Source of the DNA: Flavobacterium coralii
Lineage (GTDB): Bacteria; Bacteroidota; Bacteroidia; Flavobacteriales; Flavobacteriaceae
Reading direction: 5' to 3'
Length of the DNA stretch: 64,000 bases
Assembly (NCBI RefSeq): GCF_019891545.1
Contig: NZ_JAHDIU010000001.1
Location: 248,001-312,000 of the forward strand
Shown here: positions 56,633 through 64,000 of the stretch, piece by piece
Layout: the number at the start of each line of letters is the position of its first letter
Numbering within the stretch: position 1 is the stretch's first letter
Program-made: the position numbers and the translations under genes
Notes under the pieces: generated by a model
Database searches by the model: none
Told to the model about the DNA's origin: nothing
What the model saw: only the letters and a program-made list of their open reading frames with translations

Positions 56633-57075
56633 AACAGTTAACCTTGATATGCCTTATGGCGATAACACTTTTTAGCTGCAACACCAAAAAAGCAGCTACT
56701 AACGGAGAAGAATTTACAATACTCGCCCAAAACGGCTATGGAGGGCGTGATACAGAATCACACGAGCTTGTAAAAAATGAGCAGCAGTTTTTGGCACTTT
56801 GCAAGGAGCTTAACATAGAGACCATACCACAGGTAGATTTTACCAAAAATAATGTAGTAGCGGTATTTATGGGGCAAAAGAGAAGCGGTGGCTACAGCAT
56901 CACTGTAGAGAAAGTAGTTGTAGATGACAATACCGCACAGGTGTTGGTTAAAAACACTCTTCCTGAACAGGGCGCTATGGTAACTATGGCGCTTACGGCA
57001 CCATACTGCATAGCTGCCATACCTAAAACCGATAAGGTTACTGTTAAGGAAAATCCTGTATTGATAGAAAAATAA
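56629..57075 (+). CDS. PrcB-like lipoprotein
   Basis: The 148-residue protein has a lipobox (MKQLTLICLMAITLFSC, Cys17) and a PrcB C-terminal-type domain: GYGGRDTESHELVKNEQQFLALC and VVAVFMGQKRSGGYSITVEKV. PrcB-like proteins pair with proteases or act as periplasmic binding modules in some bacteria. No protease gene is adjacent. The start overlaps bshA by 4 bases. It ends one base before the convergent EEP-family gene. Confidence 0.85.
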   Translation: MKQLTLICLMAITLFSCNTKKAATNGEEFTILAQNGYGGRDTESHELVKNEQQFLALCKELNIETIPQVDFTKNNVVAVFMGQKRSGGYSITVEKVVVDDNTAQVLVKNTLPEQGAMVTMALTAPYCIAAIPKTDKVTVKENPVLIEK

Positions 57076-57076
57076 A

Positions 57077-57925
57077 CTATTGCAGTTCTAATTCCGCATA
57101 TACGGGCAGGTGATCTGACAAGTAGCGGCAGTTTTGAGAGTCGCTTAAAACAGCATACTTTTTCACCTCCATGCTTTTAGGTACAAAAATATAATCAATT
57201 CGCCTTGTTACGGGTTTAGTAAACTCAAAAGCGTTGAATGTGCCCTCGGGCCCAAATACAAGGCTTGCAACATCTTTAGTATCGTTAAGCTGTTGCTTTA
57301 TAATGGTTACAGGCTCGCTGTCAGGTTTAAGATTGAAATCTCCAGTAAGCACAAAAGGCAGGTTATCTTTATTGACTTCTTTTATTTTTTGGAGGATTAG
57401 CTTTGCGCTTTCGGCTCTTGCCTTTTCACCCACATGGTCAAAGTGCGTATTAAAAACCCAAATCTTTTTACCATTTTGTTTATCCTGAAATAACCCGTAG
57501 GTACAGATACGGTTAAGTGCGGCATCCCATCCTGTAGAGGGTACATCGGGGGTTTCAGAAAGCCAGAAAGTAGATTGCCTTAGTAGCTTATACTTTTGGG
57601 TATTGTAAAATATAGCTGAATATTCACCTTTGTTTGCCCCGTCATCCCTGCCTACGCCAATGGCATCATACTGGTTATTGAACTGCGATAGAAGGTAAGC
57701 CATCTGGTTAGGCAGTGCTTCCTGAACGCCCATAAAATCGGGTTCATAAAACTTTACCTGCCCGGCAAGCTGCTCTTTACGGTTATCCCACCTGTTATCG
57801 CCATCGCCTGCATGATCCAGCCTTATATTGTAGCTCATTACCTTTATGGTTTGTGCCTCTGTAGCTGTAAAAGTAACTACTGTTAGAATCAGTGCGACAG
57901 ACATATTTCGGGTAATAAATTTCAT
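57077..57925 (-). CDS. Secreted endonuclease/exonuclease/phosphatase family protein
   Basis: The 282-residue protein has a signal peptide (ending TATEAQ) and an EEP domain. Key motifs are VMSYNIRLD, FMGVQEALP (metal-binding Glu), FNTHFDHVG, LTGDFNLKPDSEP (Asp/Asn) and the final YLSDHLPV (Asp-His). This metal-dependent phosphodiester hydrolase fold occurs in DNases, sphingomyelinases and inositol phosphatases. No T9SS domain is present, so it probably stays in the periplasm. The substrate is unknown. It lies downstream of the carboxyltransferase gene on the same strand with a 40-base gap. Confidence 0.92.
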   Translation of the reverse strand: MKFITRNMSVALILTVVTFTATEAQTIKVMSYNIRLDHAGDGDNRWDNRKEQLAGQVKFYEPDFMGVQEALPNQMAYLLSQFNNQYDAIGVGRDDGANKGEYSAIFYNTQKYKLLRQSTFWLSETPDVPSTGWDAALNRICTYGLFQDKQNGKKIWVFNTHFDHVGEKARAESAKLILQKIKEVNKDNLPFVLTGDFNLKPDSEPVTIIKQQLNDTKDVASLVFGPEGTFNAFEFTKPVTRRIDYIFVPKSMEVKKYAVLSDSQNCRYLSDHLPVYAELELQ

Positions 57926-57965
57926 AACCGTCAGAAGTTTTATATCACAAATATAATTTTAGCAA

Positions 57966-59594
57966 TTAGACCTGTATTACACCCAGGTTAAATTGTTTTT
58001 CTATCGGGGCGTGGTTGGCAGCCTCTATACCCATAGAAATCCAGGTACGGGTTTCCAGCGGGTCTATAATAGCATCCGTCCATAATCTTGCTGCGGCATA
58101 GTATGGCGATACCTGTGCATCATAGCGGGCTTTTATCTTGTCAAAAAGTTCTGCTTCTTTCTCAGGGGTAATCTCTTCGCCACGGGCTTTTAAAGAAGAG
58201 GCTTCTATCTGTAATAAAACCTTTGCTGCCTGTGTGCCGCCCATGACGGCAAGCTCTGCGCTTGGCCATGCAAATATAAGGCGTGGGTCATAAGCCTTAC
58301 CGCACATGGCATAATTACCGGCACCGTATGAGTTACCCACTACAACGGTAAACTTAGGCACTACAGAGTTACTAACTGCATTTACCATTTTGGCGCCGTC
58401 TTTAATAATGCCGCCATGTTCTGATTTACTGCCTACCATAAAGCCTGTAACATCCTGCAGGAATACAAGCGGTATCTTCTTTTGGTTACAGTTGGCAATA
58501 AAGCGTGTAGCTTTATCTGCACTGTCGGAGTATATAACACCGCCAAACTGCATTTCGCCTTTTTTAGATTTTACCACTTTACGCTGATTGGCAACAATAC
58601 CTACAGCCCAGCCATCTATACGAGCATACCCTGTAATAATGGTTTGCCCGTAACCAGCCTTATACTCTTCAAACTCGCTGTTATCTACCAGGCGGTTGAT
58701 TATTTCCATCATATCATACTGCTCCGTGCGCGACTTTGGCAGTATGCCGTATATTTCTTTTGGGTCTGATGCCGGCTTTTGAGGCGCTGTGCGGCTAAAG
58801 CCTGCCGCGGTATAATCGCCTATCTTATCTACAATATTTTTTATAGTATCAAGTGCGTCCTTATCATCCTTTGCCTTATAATCGGTCACGCCCGATATTT
58901 CGCAATGGGTGGTTGCGCCGCCCAGCGTTTCGTTATCAATGCTCTCGCCAATGGCTGCCTTAACAAGATAACTACCCGCAAGGAATATACTGCCCGTTTT
59001 ATCTACAATCAGGGCTTCATCACTCATAATCGGTAAGTAAGCCCCTCCGGCTACACAACTGCCCATAACAGCTGCAATCTGGGTAATGCCCATGCTGCTC
59101 ATTATGGCATTGTTGCGGAATATGCGCCCGAAGTGTTCTTTATCCGGGAAAATTTCATCCTGCATTGGCAGATAAACCCCTGCGCTATCTACAAGATAAA
59201 TAATAGGCAGCCTGTTTTCCATGGCTATTTCCTGTGCACGCAGGTTCTTTTTACCCGTTATGGGAAACCATGCCCCGGCTTTTACTGTAGCATCATTAGC
59301 AACTACAATGCATTGCTTTCCGCGAATGTATCCCATTTTTACCACCACACCACCCGAAGGGCAGCCGCCGTGCTCGGCATACATGCCATCTCCAACAAAA
59401 GCACCAATTTCTATACTTTCTTTTTTAGGGTCTAACAGGTAATCAATACGCTCGCGGGCTGTCATTTTGCCTTCGCTGTGTAGTTTGGCTATCCTTTTTT
59501 CACCGCCTCCCAGTTTTACCTGTGCCAGCTTACGCTTCATGTCAGAAAGTAACAGCTTATTGTGGTCTTCGTTCTTGTTGAAGTTGATATCCAT
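57966..59594 (-). CDS. Acyl-CoA carboxylase, carboxyltransferase (beta) subunit
   Basis: The 542-residue crotonase-fold carboxyltransferase matches the beta subunits of methylcrotonyl-CoA and propionyl-CoA carboxylases. It contains ARERIDYLLDPKKES, GGCPSGGVVVKMGYIRGK, the oxyanion loop AAVMGSCVAGGAYLPIMSD, LQDVTGFMVGSKSEHGGI and VVGNSYGAGNYAMCGKAYD. It moves carboxyl from biotin to an acyl-CoA; overall similarity leans to methylcrotonyl-CoA (leucine breakdown), but I cannot confirm this. No biotin carboxylase or biotin carrier gene is in the window, so partners are encoded elsewhere. Confidence 0.93.
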   Translation of the reverse strand: MDINFNKNEDHNKLLLSDMKRKLAQVKLGGGEKRIAKLHSEGKMTARERIDYLLDPKKESIEIGAFVGDGMYAEHGGCPSGGVVVKMGYIRGKQCIVVANDATVKAGAWFPITGKKNLRAQEIAMENRLPIIYLVDSAGVYLPMQDEIFPDKEHFGRIFRNNAIMSSMGITQIAAVMGSCVAGGAYLPIMSDEALIVDKTGSIFLAGSYLVKAAIGESIDNETLGGATTHCEISGVTDYKAKDDKDALDTIKNIVDKIGDYTAAGFSRTAPQKPASDPKEIYGILPKSRTEQYDMMEIINRLVDNSEFEEYKAGYGQTIITGYARIDGWAVGIVANQRKVVKSKKGEMQFGGVIYSDSADKATRFIANCNQKKIPLVFLQDVTGFMVGSKSEHGGIIKDGAKMVNAVSNSVVPKFTVVVGNSYGAGNYAMCGKAYDPRLIFAWPSAELAVMGGTQAAKVLLQIEASSLKARGEEITPEKEAELFDKIKARYDAQVSPYYAAARLWTDAIIDPLETRTWISMGIEAANHAPIEKQFNLGVIQV

Positions 59595-59696
59595 GGTGTC
59601 TTGTGTAAATTTTATTGATATAACAATTATCGGAGTGCTAAAATACGAAAACGTTTGATATTGTTTTATACTGCATGCTAATACTTATAAAAATGC

Positions 59697-59722
59697 AAAG
59701 GAACCGCATTTGCAGTCCCTTT
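59697..59722 (-). terminator. Terminator of the PiT-like membrane protein gene
   Basis: An 11-bp stem with two G-U pairs on the minus strand (59712-59722 with 59697-59707), loop of 4, lies 22 bases past the stop. The following sequence on that strand is T rich. Confidence 0.7.
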
Positions 59723-59744
59723 ATTATTAATGCATTATGTAAAT

Positions 59745-60863
59745 CTATCCTAAACCGAAAAATGAAAGCAGGTCCTGCTTGATTGCCGGGTTAACGGTTG
59801 CTGCGAGCATTACCGATATCAATAACCCTATTGTTGCATAAAGAAAATCCTTCCCGATAAGCCTCATTGCTTTCTTTTTGTGCTTTTTGCCTTTTTTTAA
59901 GCGGGCAAGGTTAATAGCAATTTCCCTTCCGCCGATAAGCCCCAGGAATACCCACGTAGTACTCATAGGTACTGTACTGATAAACAATTTGTATATAAGG
60001 ATAAGCGCGTAGGTAAAGTCTATTAATGTTGCAGCACGCACATCTGATATGCGTACTTTTTCGCTCACTACCTGCTGAATTTTATCGCCCCTTAGGTAAA
60101 ACAGTAACCCAAGCCCTAAAAATATTACCAGAGTAAATATAGAGAATTGCAGCACGTCAAGTTTTCTGGGTAGGAACACGGCAACGTTAGCGCCATCCTG
60201 CATTACCCAAACCGACCATAACAGCCCGCTTACCACCCATTGGGCAACCATCCAGCCGGGATGTATTTTCCTGCTCTTGAATTTTTTGCGGATATAGTTG
60301 TAGCCAAAATACCACACAAGTGCCGATACTATAAATGCTATAAGATAGCCCGATACACTTTTGGTAACCATTGATGTTATGCCGCTTGAAGATGAGCTGA
60401 ATACACTTAGCATAAGGAAAGTTGTAGATACCGGCATACGCAGGCGGGTGAGTATCAGCAGCACGAGTGGCGCCATAAGCATAAAGAACGAAAAGTTTTC
60501 CGGGTGGGGGTACTCGCTGCTTCCATCGGGTTTTAGCAGCCGCTGGTAGGTAACATCACCGTCAAAAATTATCCAGCTTATGGTAACGGTAGCAATAAAT
60601 ATGACACCGGTGTAAAGCCATAAAATATACCATTTTCGCTGCTTATTGCTCTCTATAAATGTTCCTAAAGACTGTATGCTGTCATTAGATACTGTTGCAT
60701 AGGCAGCCGTAAAGAAGCCTATCCACATGGCAACCTGTGGCTGTCCGTAAAAAAGAGCACTTAAAATAAAAATGCTGAAGATAATTATAAGGAATACCTT
60801 TTCATTAGAAAAACGCTCAATAACGCTTAAGGGCGGAGTTTTTTTCCTGTACTTCAGTTTCAT
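59745..60863 (-). CDS. Multi-pass membrane protein, distant PiT phosphate-permease relative
   Basis: The 372-residue protein has about nine or ten hydrophobic helices. Two short motifs resemble the inverted-repeat signatures of PiT transporters: TVSNDSIQSLGTF (compare GANDSQ in the true PiT at 61806) and two PxSTT motifs, MPVSTTFLMLSVF and VPMSTTWVFLGL (compare PVSTTH). It lacks the GxHDxAN motif in standard form. It lies head to head with the DUF47-PiT operon, 273 bases apart, which supports a related ion-transport role. I rate the family assignment as an inference; an unrelated membrane protein remains possible. Confidence 0.7.
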   Translation of the reverse strand: MKLKYRKKTPPLSVIERFSNEKVFLIIIFSIFILSALFYGQPQVAMWIGFFTAAYATVSNDSIQSLGTFIESNKQRKWYILWLYTGVIFIATVTISWIIFDGDVTYQRLLKPDGSSEYPHPENFSFFMLMAPLVLLILTRLRMPVSTTFLMLSVFSSSSSGITSMVTKSVSGYLIAFIVSALVWYFGYNYIRKKFKSRKIHPGWMVAQWVVSGLLWSVWVMQDGANVAVFLPRKLDVLQFSIFTLVIFLGLGLLFYLRGDKIQQVVSEKVRISDVRAATLIDFTYALILIYKLFISTVPMSTTWVFLGLIGGREIAINLARLKKGKKHKKKAMRLIGKDFLYATIGLLISVMLAATVNPAIKQDLLSFFGLG

Positions 60864-61109
60864 CAGGCAGAACTTTTTAAGATTAATGCAAAGGTAGCCT
60901 TTTATTAACGGTATCTCCTAACATGATTTTTTAAGTAAATGTTAACGGCGGCTTTTGCCACCCGCAAAAAATAATCATAAAAAATTACCTTTAAATAGTT
61001 GCTAAACAATATGTTTTAGCCGAATTTTGTCGTTTTAGCTGTTTTCAAAAAAAATCTTTATATAACACTCGGTTTATTATTAATTAACCATTTGTTAACA
61101 TTACATGGT

Positions 61110-61117
61110 TACATTTG
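61110..61117 (+). promoter_or_regulatory. Candidate -7 box of the DUF47-PiT operon
   Basis: TACATTTG (TAnnTTTG) lies 20 bases before the ATG at 61137. A TTTG at 61091-61094 leaves a 15-base spacer, slightly short. The transcript would have a leader of about 13 bases. Confidence 0.5.
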
Positions 61118-61136
61118 CGCCATAAAAATATAACTA

Positions 61137-61781
61137 ATGTCCATAAACAGTATCTTTCAGTTTCTTGTACCAAAGGACAGGAAATTTTTCCCGCTATTTG
61201 AACAGGCTACACAAAACTTAGTGCTTCTTGCAGAAAAACTTCATGAAGCTGTGAACACTCCAAAAGAAAAAAGGGAAGAATACCTTTTGGAAATAGAGCG
61301 TCTGGAAAATGTTATAGAGGGCATTGCGCACCAAACTAACCTTGAGCTTAGCCGTAATTTTATAACCCCTTTTGACAGGGAAGATATACATGCGCTTATA
61401 ACGGCTATAGATAATGTTGCCGACTATATGTATGGTGCTGCCAACAGGATGCGTTTGTACCAAGTGGAAAAAATTACAAAGTCGATCAGGAAAATGACTG
61501 AAATTAATCTTGAGGCATGCCAACTTATACAAACAGCCGTAGCCGACCTTAAAGACATGAAGAACCTGAAAGGCATAGCAGACTGCTGCAAAAGGATTAA
61601 CAAGCTTGAGAGCAAATCTGACAATGTTTTTGATAAAGCTGTTGCCGATATTTTTGAAAATGAAACCGATGCGCTTAACGTAATTAAATACAAAGAAGTT
61701 TTAGCGGCGCTGGAAACCGCAGCCGACAAATGCAAAGGCGTGGCAAATGTTTTAGAATCTATTTCTGTAAAGCATTCTTAA
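61137..61781 (+). CDS. DUF47 (PhoU-like) protein paired with PiT transporter
   Basis: The 214-residue all-alpha protein has the DUF47/TIGR00153 pattern: FLVPKDRKFFPLFEQ, FITPFDREDIHALI (conserved DREDI), and ALETAADKCKGVANVLES near the end. Family knowledge: it accompanies PiT transporters and modulates them, in the way PhoU does for the Pst system. It acts at the inner membrane's cytoplasmic face. The pitA start follows after 24 bases, so the two form an operon. Confidence 0.94.
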   Translation: MSINSIFQFLVPKDRKFFPLFEQATQNLVLLAEKLHEAVNTPKEKREEYLLEIERLENVIEGIAHQTNLELSRNFITPFDREDIHALITAIDNVADYMYGAANRMRLYQVEKITKSIRKMTEINLEACQLIQTAVADLKDMKNLKGIADCCKRINKLESKSDNVFDKAVADIFENETDALNVIKYKEVLAALETAADKCKGVANVLESISVKHS

Positions 61782-61805
61782 TCACGTTTTTTCAACCTTT
61801 TTTAT

Positions 61806-62864
61806 ATGACGTTACTCATCATAATTATAGTTTTAGCTTTTGCGTTTGATTACATTAATGGTTTTCATGATGCTGCAAACTCAATAGCCACCATTGTTGC
61901 CACTAAAGTACTTACACCTTTTCAGGCAGTATTGTGGGCAGCTTTCTTTAACTTCCTTGCCTATTTTATTTCTAAATACATAATAGGCGAATTTAAAATT
62001 GGTAACACCATAGCCAAAACCGTAAGCGAAGATTTTATTACGCTCGAGGTTATTTTTGCCGGGCTTATAGCTGCCATAACATGGAACCTGCTTACCTGGA
62101 AACTGGGTATACCGTCATCATCATCCCACACGCTTATCGGCGGATTTATGGGTGCTGCACTGGCTCATGCCTTTACAGTAGATGGCGCCGACTTAAATAC
62201 TGTTATCAACTATGCCAAGGTTATTCCTATAGTGCTGTTCATCTTTCTTGCACCGCTGATTGGTATGTTTGTAGCTTACATGCTAACCATACTGATACTT
62301 AATATTTGCAGGAAGGCAAACCCGTCAAAAGCTGATAAATGGTTTAAAAGGCTACAGCTTGTATCTTCGGCACTTTTCAGCCTAGGGCACGGTGCTAACG
62401 ACTCGCAGAAAGTAATGGGTATTATTGGTGCGGCGGTAATTTTTTACCATACCAATATCGATTTAGACCCTAATTATATTGCTTCAGATAATCCATTTAA
62501 ATACTTTGTAGAACATTATGCATGGGTGCCGCTAACGAGTTTCCTTATGATGGGCCTTGGTACTATGAGCGGGGGATGGAAGATTGTAAAAACGATGGGC
62601 TCCAAAATTACAAAGGTTACATCTCTTGAAGGTGTTGCCGCCGAAACTGCCGGTGCAATAACCCTATATACTACAGAGCATTTAGGTATTCCGGTATCTA
62701 CTACCCATACTATAACAGGTTCTATTATAGGTGTTGGTGTAACCAAAAGGGTGTCAGCGGTTCGTTGGGGCGTTACCATAAGCCTGCTTTGGGCATGGAT
62801 TTTAACCATACCTGTATCAGCAGTATTGGCTGCCCTTGTTTACTATCTTGTAAGTATTTTCTAA
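61806..62864 (+). CDS. pitA: PiT family inorganic phosphate transporter
   Basis: The 352-residue inner-membrane protein has about ten helices and both PiT signature repeats: NGFHDAANSIATIVATKVL, with PSSSSHTLIGGFMG, at the N-terminal half, and GHGANDSQKVMGIIGAA, with PVSTTHTITGSIIG, at the C-terminal half. PiT proteins take up metal-phosphate or phosphate with protons or sodium. It is short compared with E. coli PitA (about 499) but keeps both halves. It is co-transcribed with the DUF47 gene, and a hairpin follows 22 bases after the stop. Confidence 0.95.
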   Translation: MTLLIIIIVLAFAFDYINGFHDAANSIATIVATKVLTPFQAVLWAAFFNFLAYFISKYIIGEFKIGNTIAKTVSEDFITLEVIFAGLIAAITWNLLTWKLGIPSSSSHTLIGGFMGAALAHAFTVDGADLNTVINYAKVIPIVLFIFLAPLIGMFVAYMLTILILNICRKANPSKADKWFKRLQLVSSALFSLGHGANDSQKVMGIIGAAVIFYHTNIDLDPNYIASDNPFKYFVEHYAWVPLTSFLMMGLGTMSGGWKIVKTMGSKITKVTSLEGVAAETAGAITLYTTEHLGIPVSTTHTITGSIIGVGVTKRVSAVRWGVTISLLWAWILTIPVSAVLAALVYYLVSIF

Positions 62865-62885
62865 AAGAAATTATAAACCTTTTAG

Positions 62886-62937
62886 ATGTGGCATAGTGTA
62901 ATGTTATATTTGTATGTAACATTATATTATGCCACAT
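62886..62937 (+). promoter_or_regulatory. 21-bp hairpin overlapping the pldA start codon (terminator or translational lock)
   Basis: The left arm 62886-62906 pairs with the right arm 62917-62937 over 21 positions with a 10-base loop. Nineteen are Watson-Crick and two are G-U in plus-strand RNA, but C-A mismatches in minus-strand RNA. The right arm contains the pldA ATG (62929-62931), and a T-rich run (TTTTTATTTT) follows. It can therefore serve as the terminator for pitA. A -7 box (62905-62912) spans the left-arm end and loop. Confidence 0.8.
62905..62912 (+). promoter_or_regulatory. Candidate -7 box of pldA
   Basis: TATATTTG (TAnnTTTG) lies 16 bases before the pldA ATG. A start at about 62917-62919 would give a 10-12-base leader without the left hairpin arm. 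No TTG is present at the -33 spacing. Confidence 0.5.
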
Positions 62938-63855
62938 TTTTTATTTTCAGGCATTTACAGATTTGTTGTGCCGTTACTGCTGCTCATGGCCTTTACAGCC
63001 CGTGCACAAAACCGAACGCTTTTTAATGCCAAGCGCCAGCAAACAATGGCGCAGCGCTGGGAACTTGACAGCGCATCACGACAAGGGACTTTCATAATTA
63101 CACCCTACAAGGCGGTTTATGTATTACCTGCACGATGGTCGAGCAGCCCTAATGAAGACCCTGTGAGCGGTAACCCGTCTGAAGAGTATGATTATGACGG
63201 GCAGATTGACTACAACAATATTGAGGCGCGGATTCAGCTAAGCTTTAAAGTTAAGGTGTTAGAATCTATCTTCTGGGGTTATGGCGACCTTTGGGCAGCT
63301 TACACCCAAAAGAGCCAGTGGCAGGTTTATAATAAATCGCTCTCGCGCCCTTTCAGGGAAATAAATTATGAACCTGAGGTAATACTCAACTTCGCTACTA
63401 ATTATCAAATACTGGGCTTTACTGGGCGTATGGCGGGTATTTCATTTAACCATACATCTAATGGTAAGGAAACTCCACTATCGAGGAGTTGGAACAGGGT
63501 TATTTTTCATGCAGGTTTCGAAAAAGATAACTGGCAGGTATTGATAAGGCCCTGGTTCAGGGTTAGGGGAGAGAAAAAAGAAGATGACAACCCCGATATT
63601 GAAGAATATGTGGGCAGGGGAGACCTGACCCTTATTTACAGTGCCGGGCGTAATTCATTCGCCTTTACCGGCAGCCATAACCTTAACTTTAACGAGCACA
63701 CAAAAGGTTATGCAGAGTTGTCTTGGTCTTATGCATTAAAAGGAAACCTGAAAAGTTTTGTGCAGGCAGGATACGGTTATGGCGAAACCATGATAGATTA
63801 TAACAACAGCCAGTTTACTATTGGTGTAGGTGTGTCGTTAATAGAGTGGCTGTGA
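62929..63855 (+). CDS. pldA: Outer-membrane phospholipase A
   Basis: The 308-residue protein has a signal peptide (ending AFTARAQ) and a 12-stranded barrel pattern. The OMPLA active site is exact: FNHTSNGKETPLSRSWNR, with His175, Ser177 and Asn189 in the same spacing as His142, Ser144 and Asn156 of E. coli PldA. It hydrolyses phospholipids that reach the outer leaflet, acting when dimeric with calcium. It follows pitA by 64 bases but has its own promoter candidate, and its start codon is inside a 21-bp hairpin. Length is close to E. coli PldA (289). Confidence 0.95.
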   Translation: MPHFLFSGIYRFVVPLLLLMAFTARAQNRTLFNAKRQQTMAQRWELDSASRQGTFIITPYKAVYVLPARWSSSPNEDPVSGNPSEEYDYDGQIDYNNIEARIQLSFKVKVLESIFWGYGDLWAAYTQKSQWQVYNKSLSRPFREINYEPEVILNFATNYQILGFTGRMAGISFNHTSNGKETPLSRSWNRVIFHAGFEKDNWQVLIRPWFRVRGEKKEDDNPDIEEYVGRGDLTLIYSAGRNSFAFTGSHNLNFNEHTKGYAELSWSYALKGNLKSFVQAGYGYGETMIDYNNSQFTIGVGVSLIEWL

Positions 63856-63868
63856 AGAAATTCGGTTA

Positions 63869-64000
63869 TTAGTCAATTAATTGTTGTGCCTGCCTGTGTA
63901 CAGGAAGCTTAACGATAAATGTCGTGCCTCTGTCTTTACCGGCGCTAACAGCCTCTATAGTACCGTTATGCAGTTCTACAAACGATTTTGTTATAGATAG
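63869..64000 (-). CDS. Sensor histidine kinase, C-terminal end only
   Basis: The frame is open from the window edge to the stop at 63869-63871, giving 43 residues. They read as the end of a HATPase_c domain: LSITKSFVELHNGTIEAVSA with the following GKDRGTTFIVKLP, the G2-box pattern. The rest of the gene lies beyond the window, so input domain and partner response regulator are unknown. Confidence 0.85.
   Translation of the reverse strand, partial: LSITKSFVELHNGTIEAVSAGKDRGTTFIVKLPVHRQAQQLID

Noticed and set aside
62886-62937. The inverted repeat as ends of a small mobile element
   Set aside because: The 10-base loop is too short for an element, no target-site duplication is visible, and the two G-U positions suggest RNA pairing.

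Overview
The window is chromosomal DNA of a member of Bacteroidota, most likely a Flavobacterium-like flavobacterium. The evidence is six proteins with type IX secretion (T9SS) C-terminal sorting domains, SprB-like adhesin repeats, an N-terminally extended TonB-dependent receptor, the flavobacterial TAnnTTTG promoter element, a bacillithiol-type BshA, monomeric NADP-isocitrate dehydrogenase, and family combinations (TamB, DUF4159, RidA, LptD, MlaD, GH3/serine hydrolase fusion) typical of this group. No phage, insertion sequence, CRISPR array or plasmid gene was seen.

Layout. 1-1967: TonB-dependent receptor, cut by the window edge. 2197-4419: monomeric isocitrate dehydrogenase. 4727-28494: a 24-kb block of six T9SS cargo genes, all on the minus strand: a 2053-aa multidomain surface protein, a secreted endonuclease I, two giant paralogous SprB-like adhesins with gliding-motility-type (type B) C-termini, a 1022-aa protein built from an internal triplication, and a beta-propeller protein. 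28734-29029: three tRNA genes (Arg, Pro, Ser). 29168-35199: mostly minus-strand housekeeping genes (THUMP-like methyltransferase, AI-2E family permease, DUF4159, RsmE, TsaD) plus one plus-strand membrane-anchored protein. 35381-39814: TamB. 40004-43411: glycolytic and sugar genes (pfkA, gap, a GlcNAc-kinase-like gene, mgsA). 43392-46569: ridA and lptD. 46605-55405: amidase, MlaD-like protein, an Fe-S oxidoreductase pair with an inserted HAD gene, a GH3/serine-hydrolase fusion and two small proteins. 55499-57075: bshA and a PrcB-like lipoprotein. 57077-60863: a secreted EEP-family hydrolase, an acyl-CoA carboxyltransferase and a distant PiT-like membrane protein. 61137-63855: DUF47/PhoU-like protein, PiT phosphate transporter, phospholipase A. 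63869-64000: 3' end of a histidine kinase.

How the parts fit. Much of the window is envelope biology: secreted adhesins, LPS export (LptD), outer-membrane protein assembly (TamB), lipid trafficking (MlaD), peptidoglycan turnover (amidase, GH3 fusion, possible amino-sugar kinase) and outer-membrane phospholipid quality control (PldA). The central-carbon genes connect to methylglyoxal through MgsA. BshA makes a bacillithiol precursor, and that thiol is used in methylglyoxal detoxification in other bacteria.

The most unusual signal is a 21-bp inverted repeat between pitA and pldA. It contains the pldA start codon, looks like a terminator for pitA, and has a promoter element at the hairpin loop, so that pldA's own transcript would lack the sequestering arm. 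No wholly new multi-gene system could be shown. The T9SS cargo block, the divergent PiT-like pair and the HAD gene inside the Fe-S operon are the next best leads.
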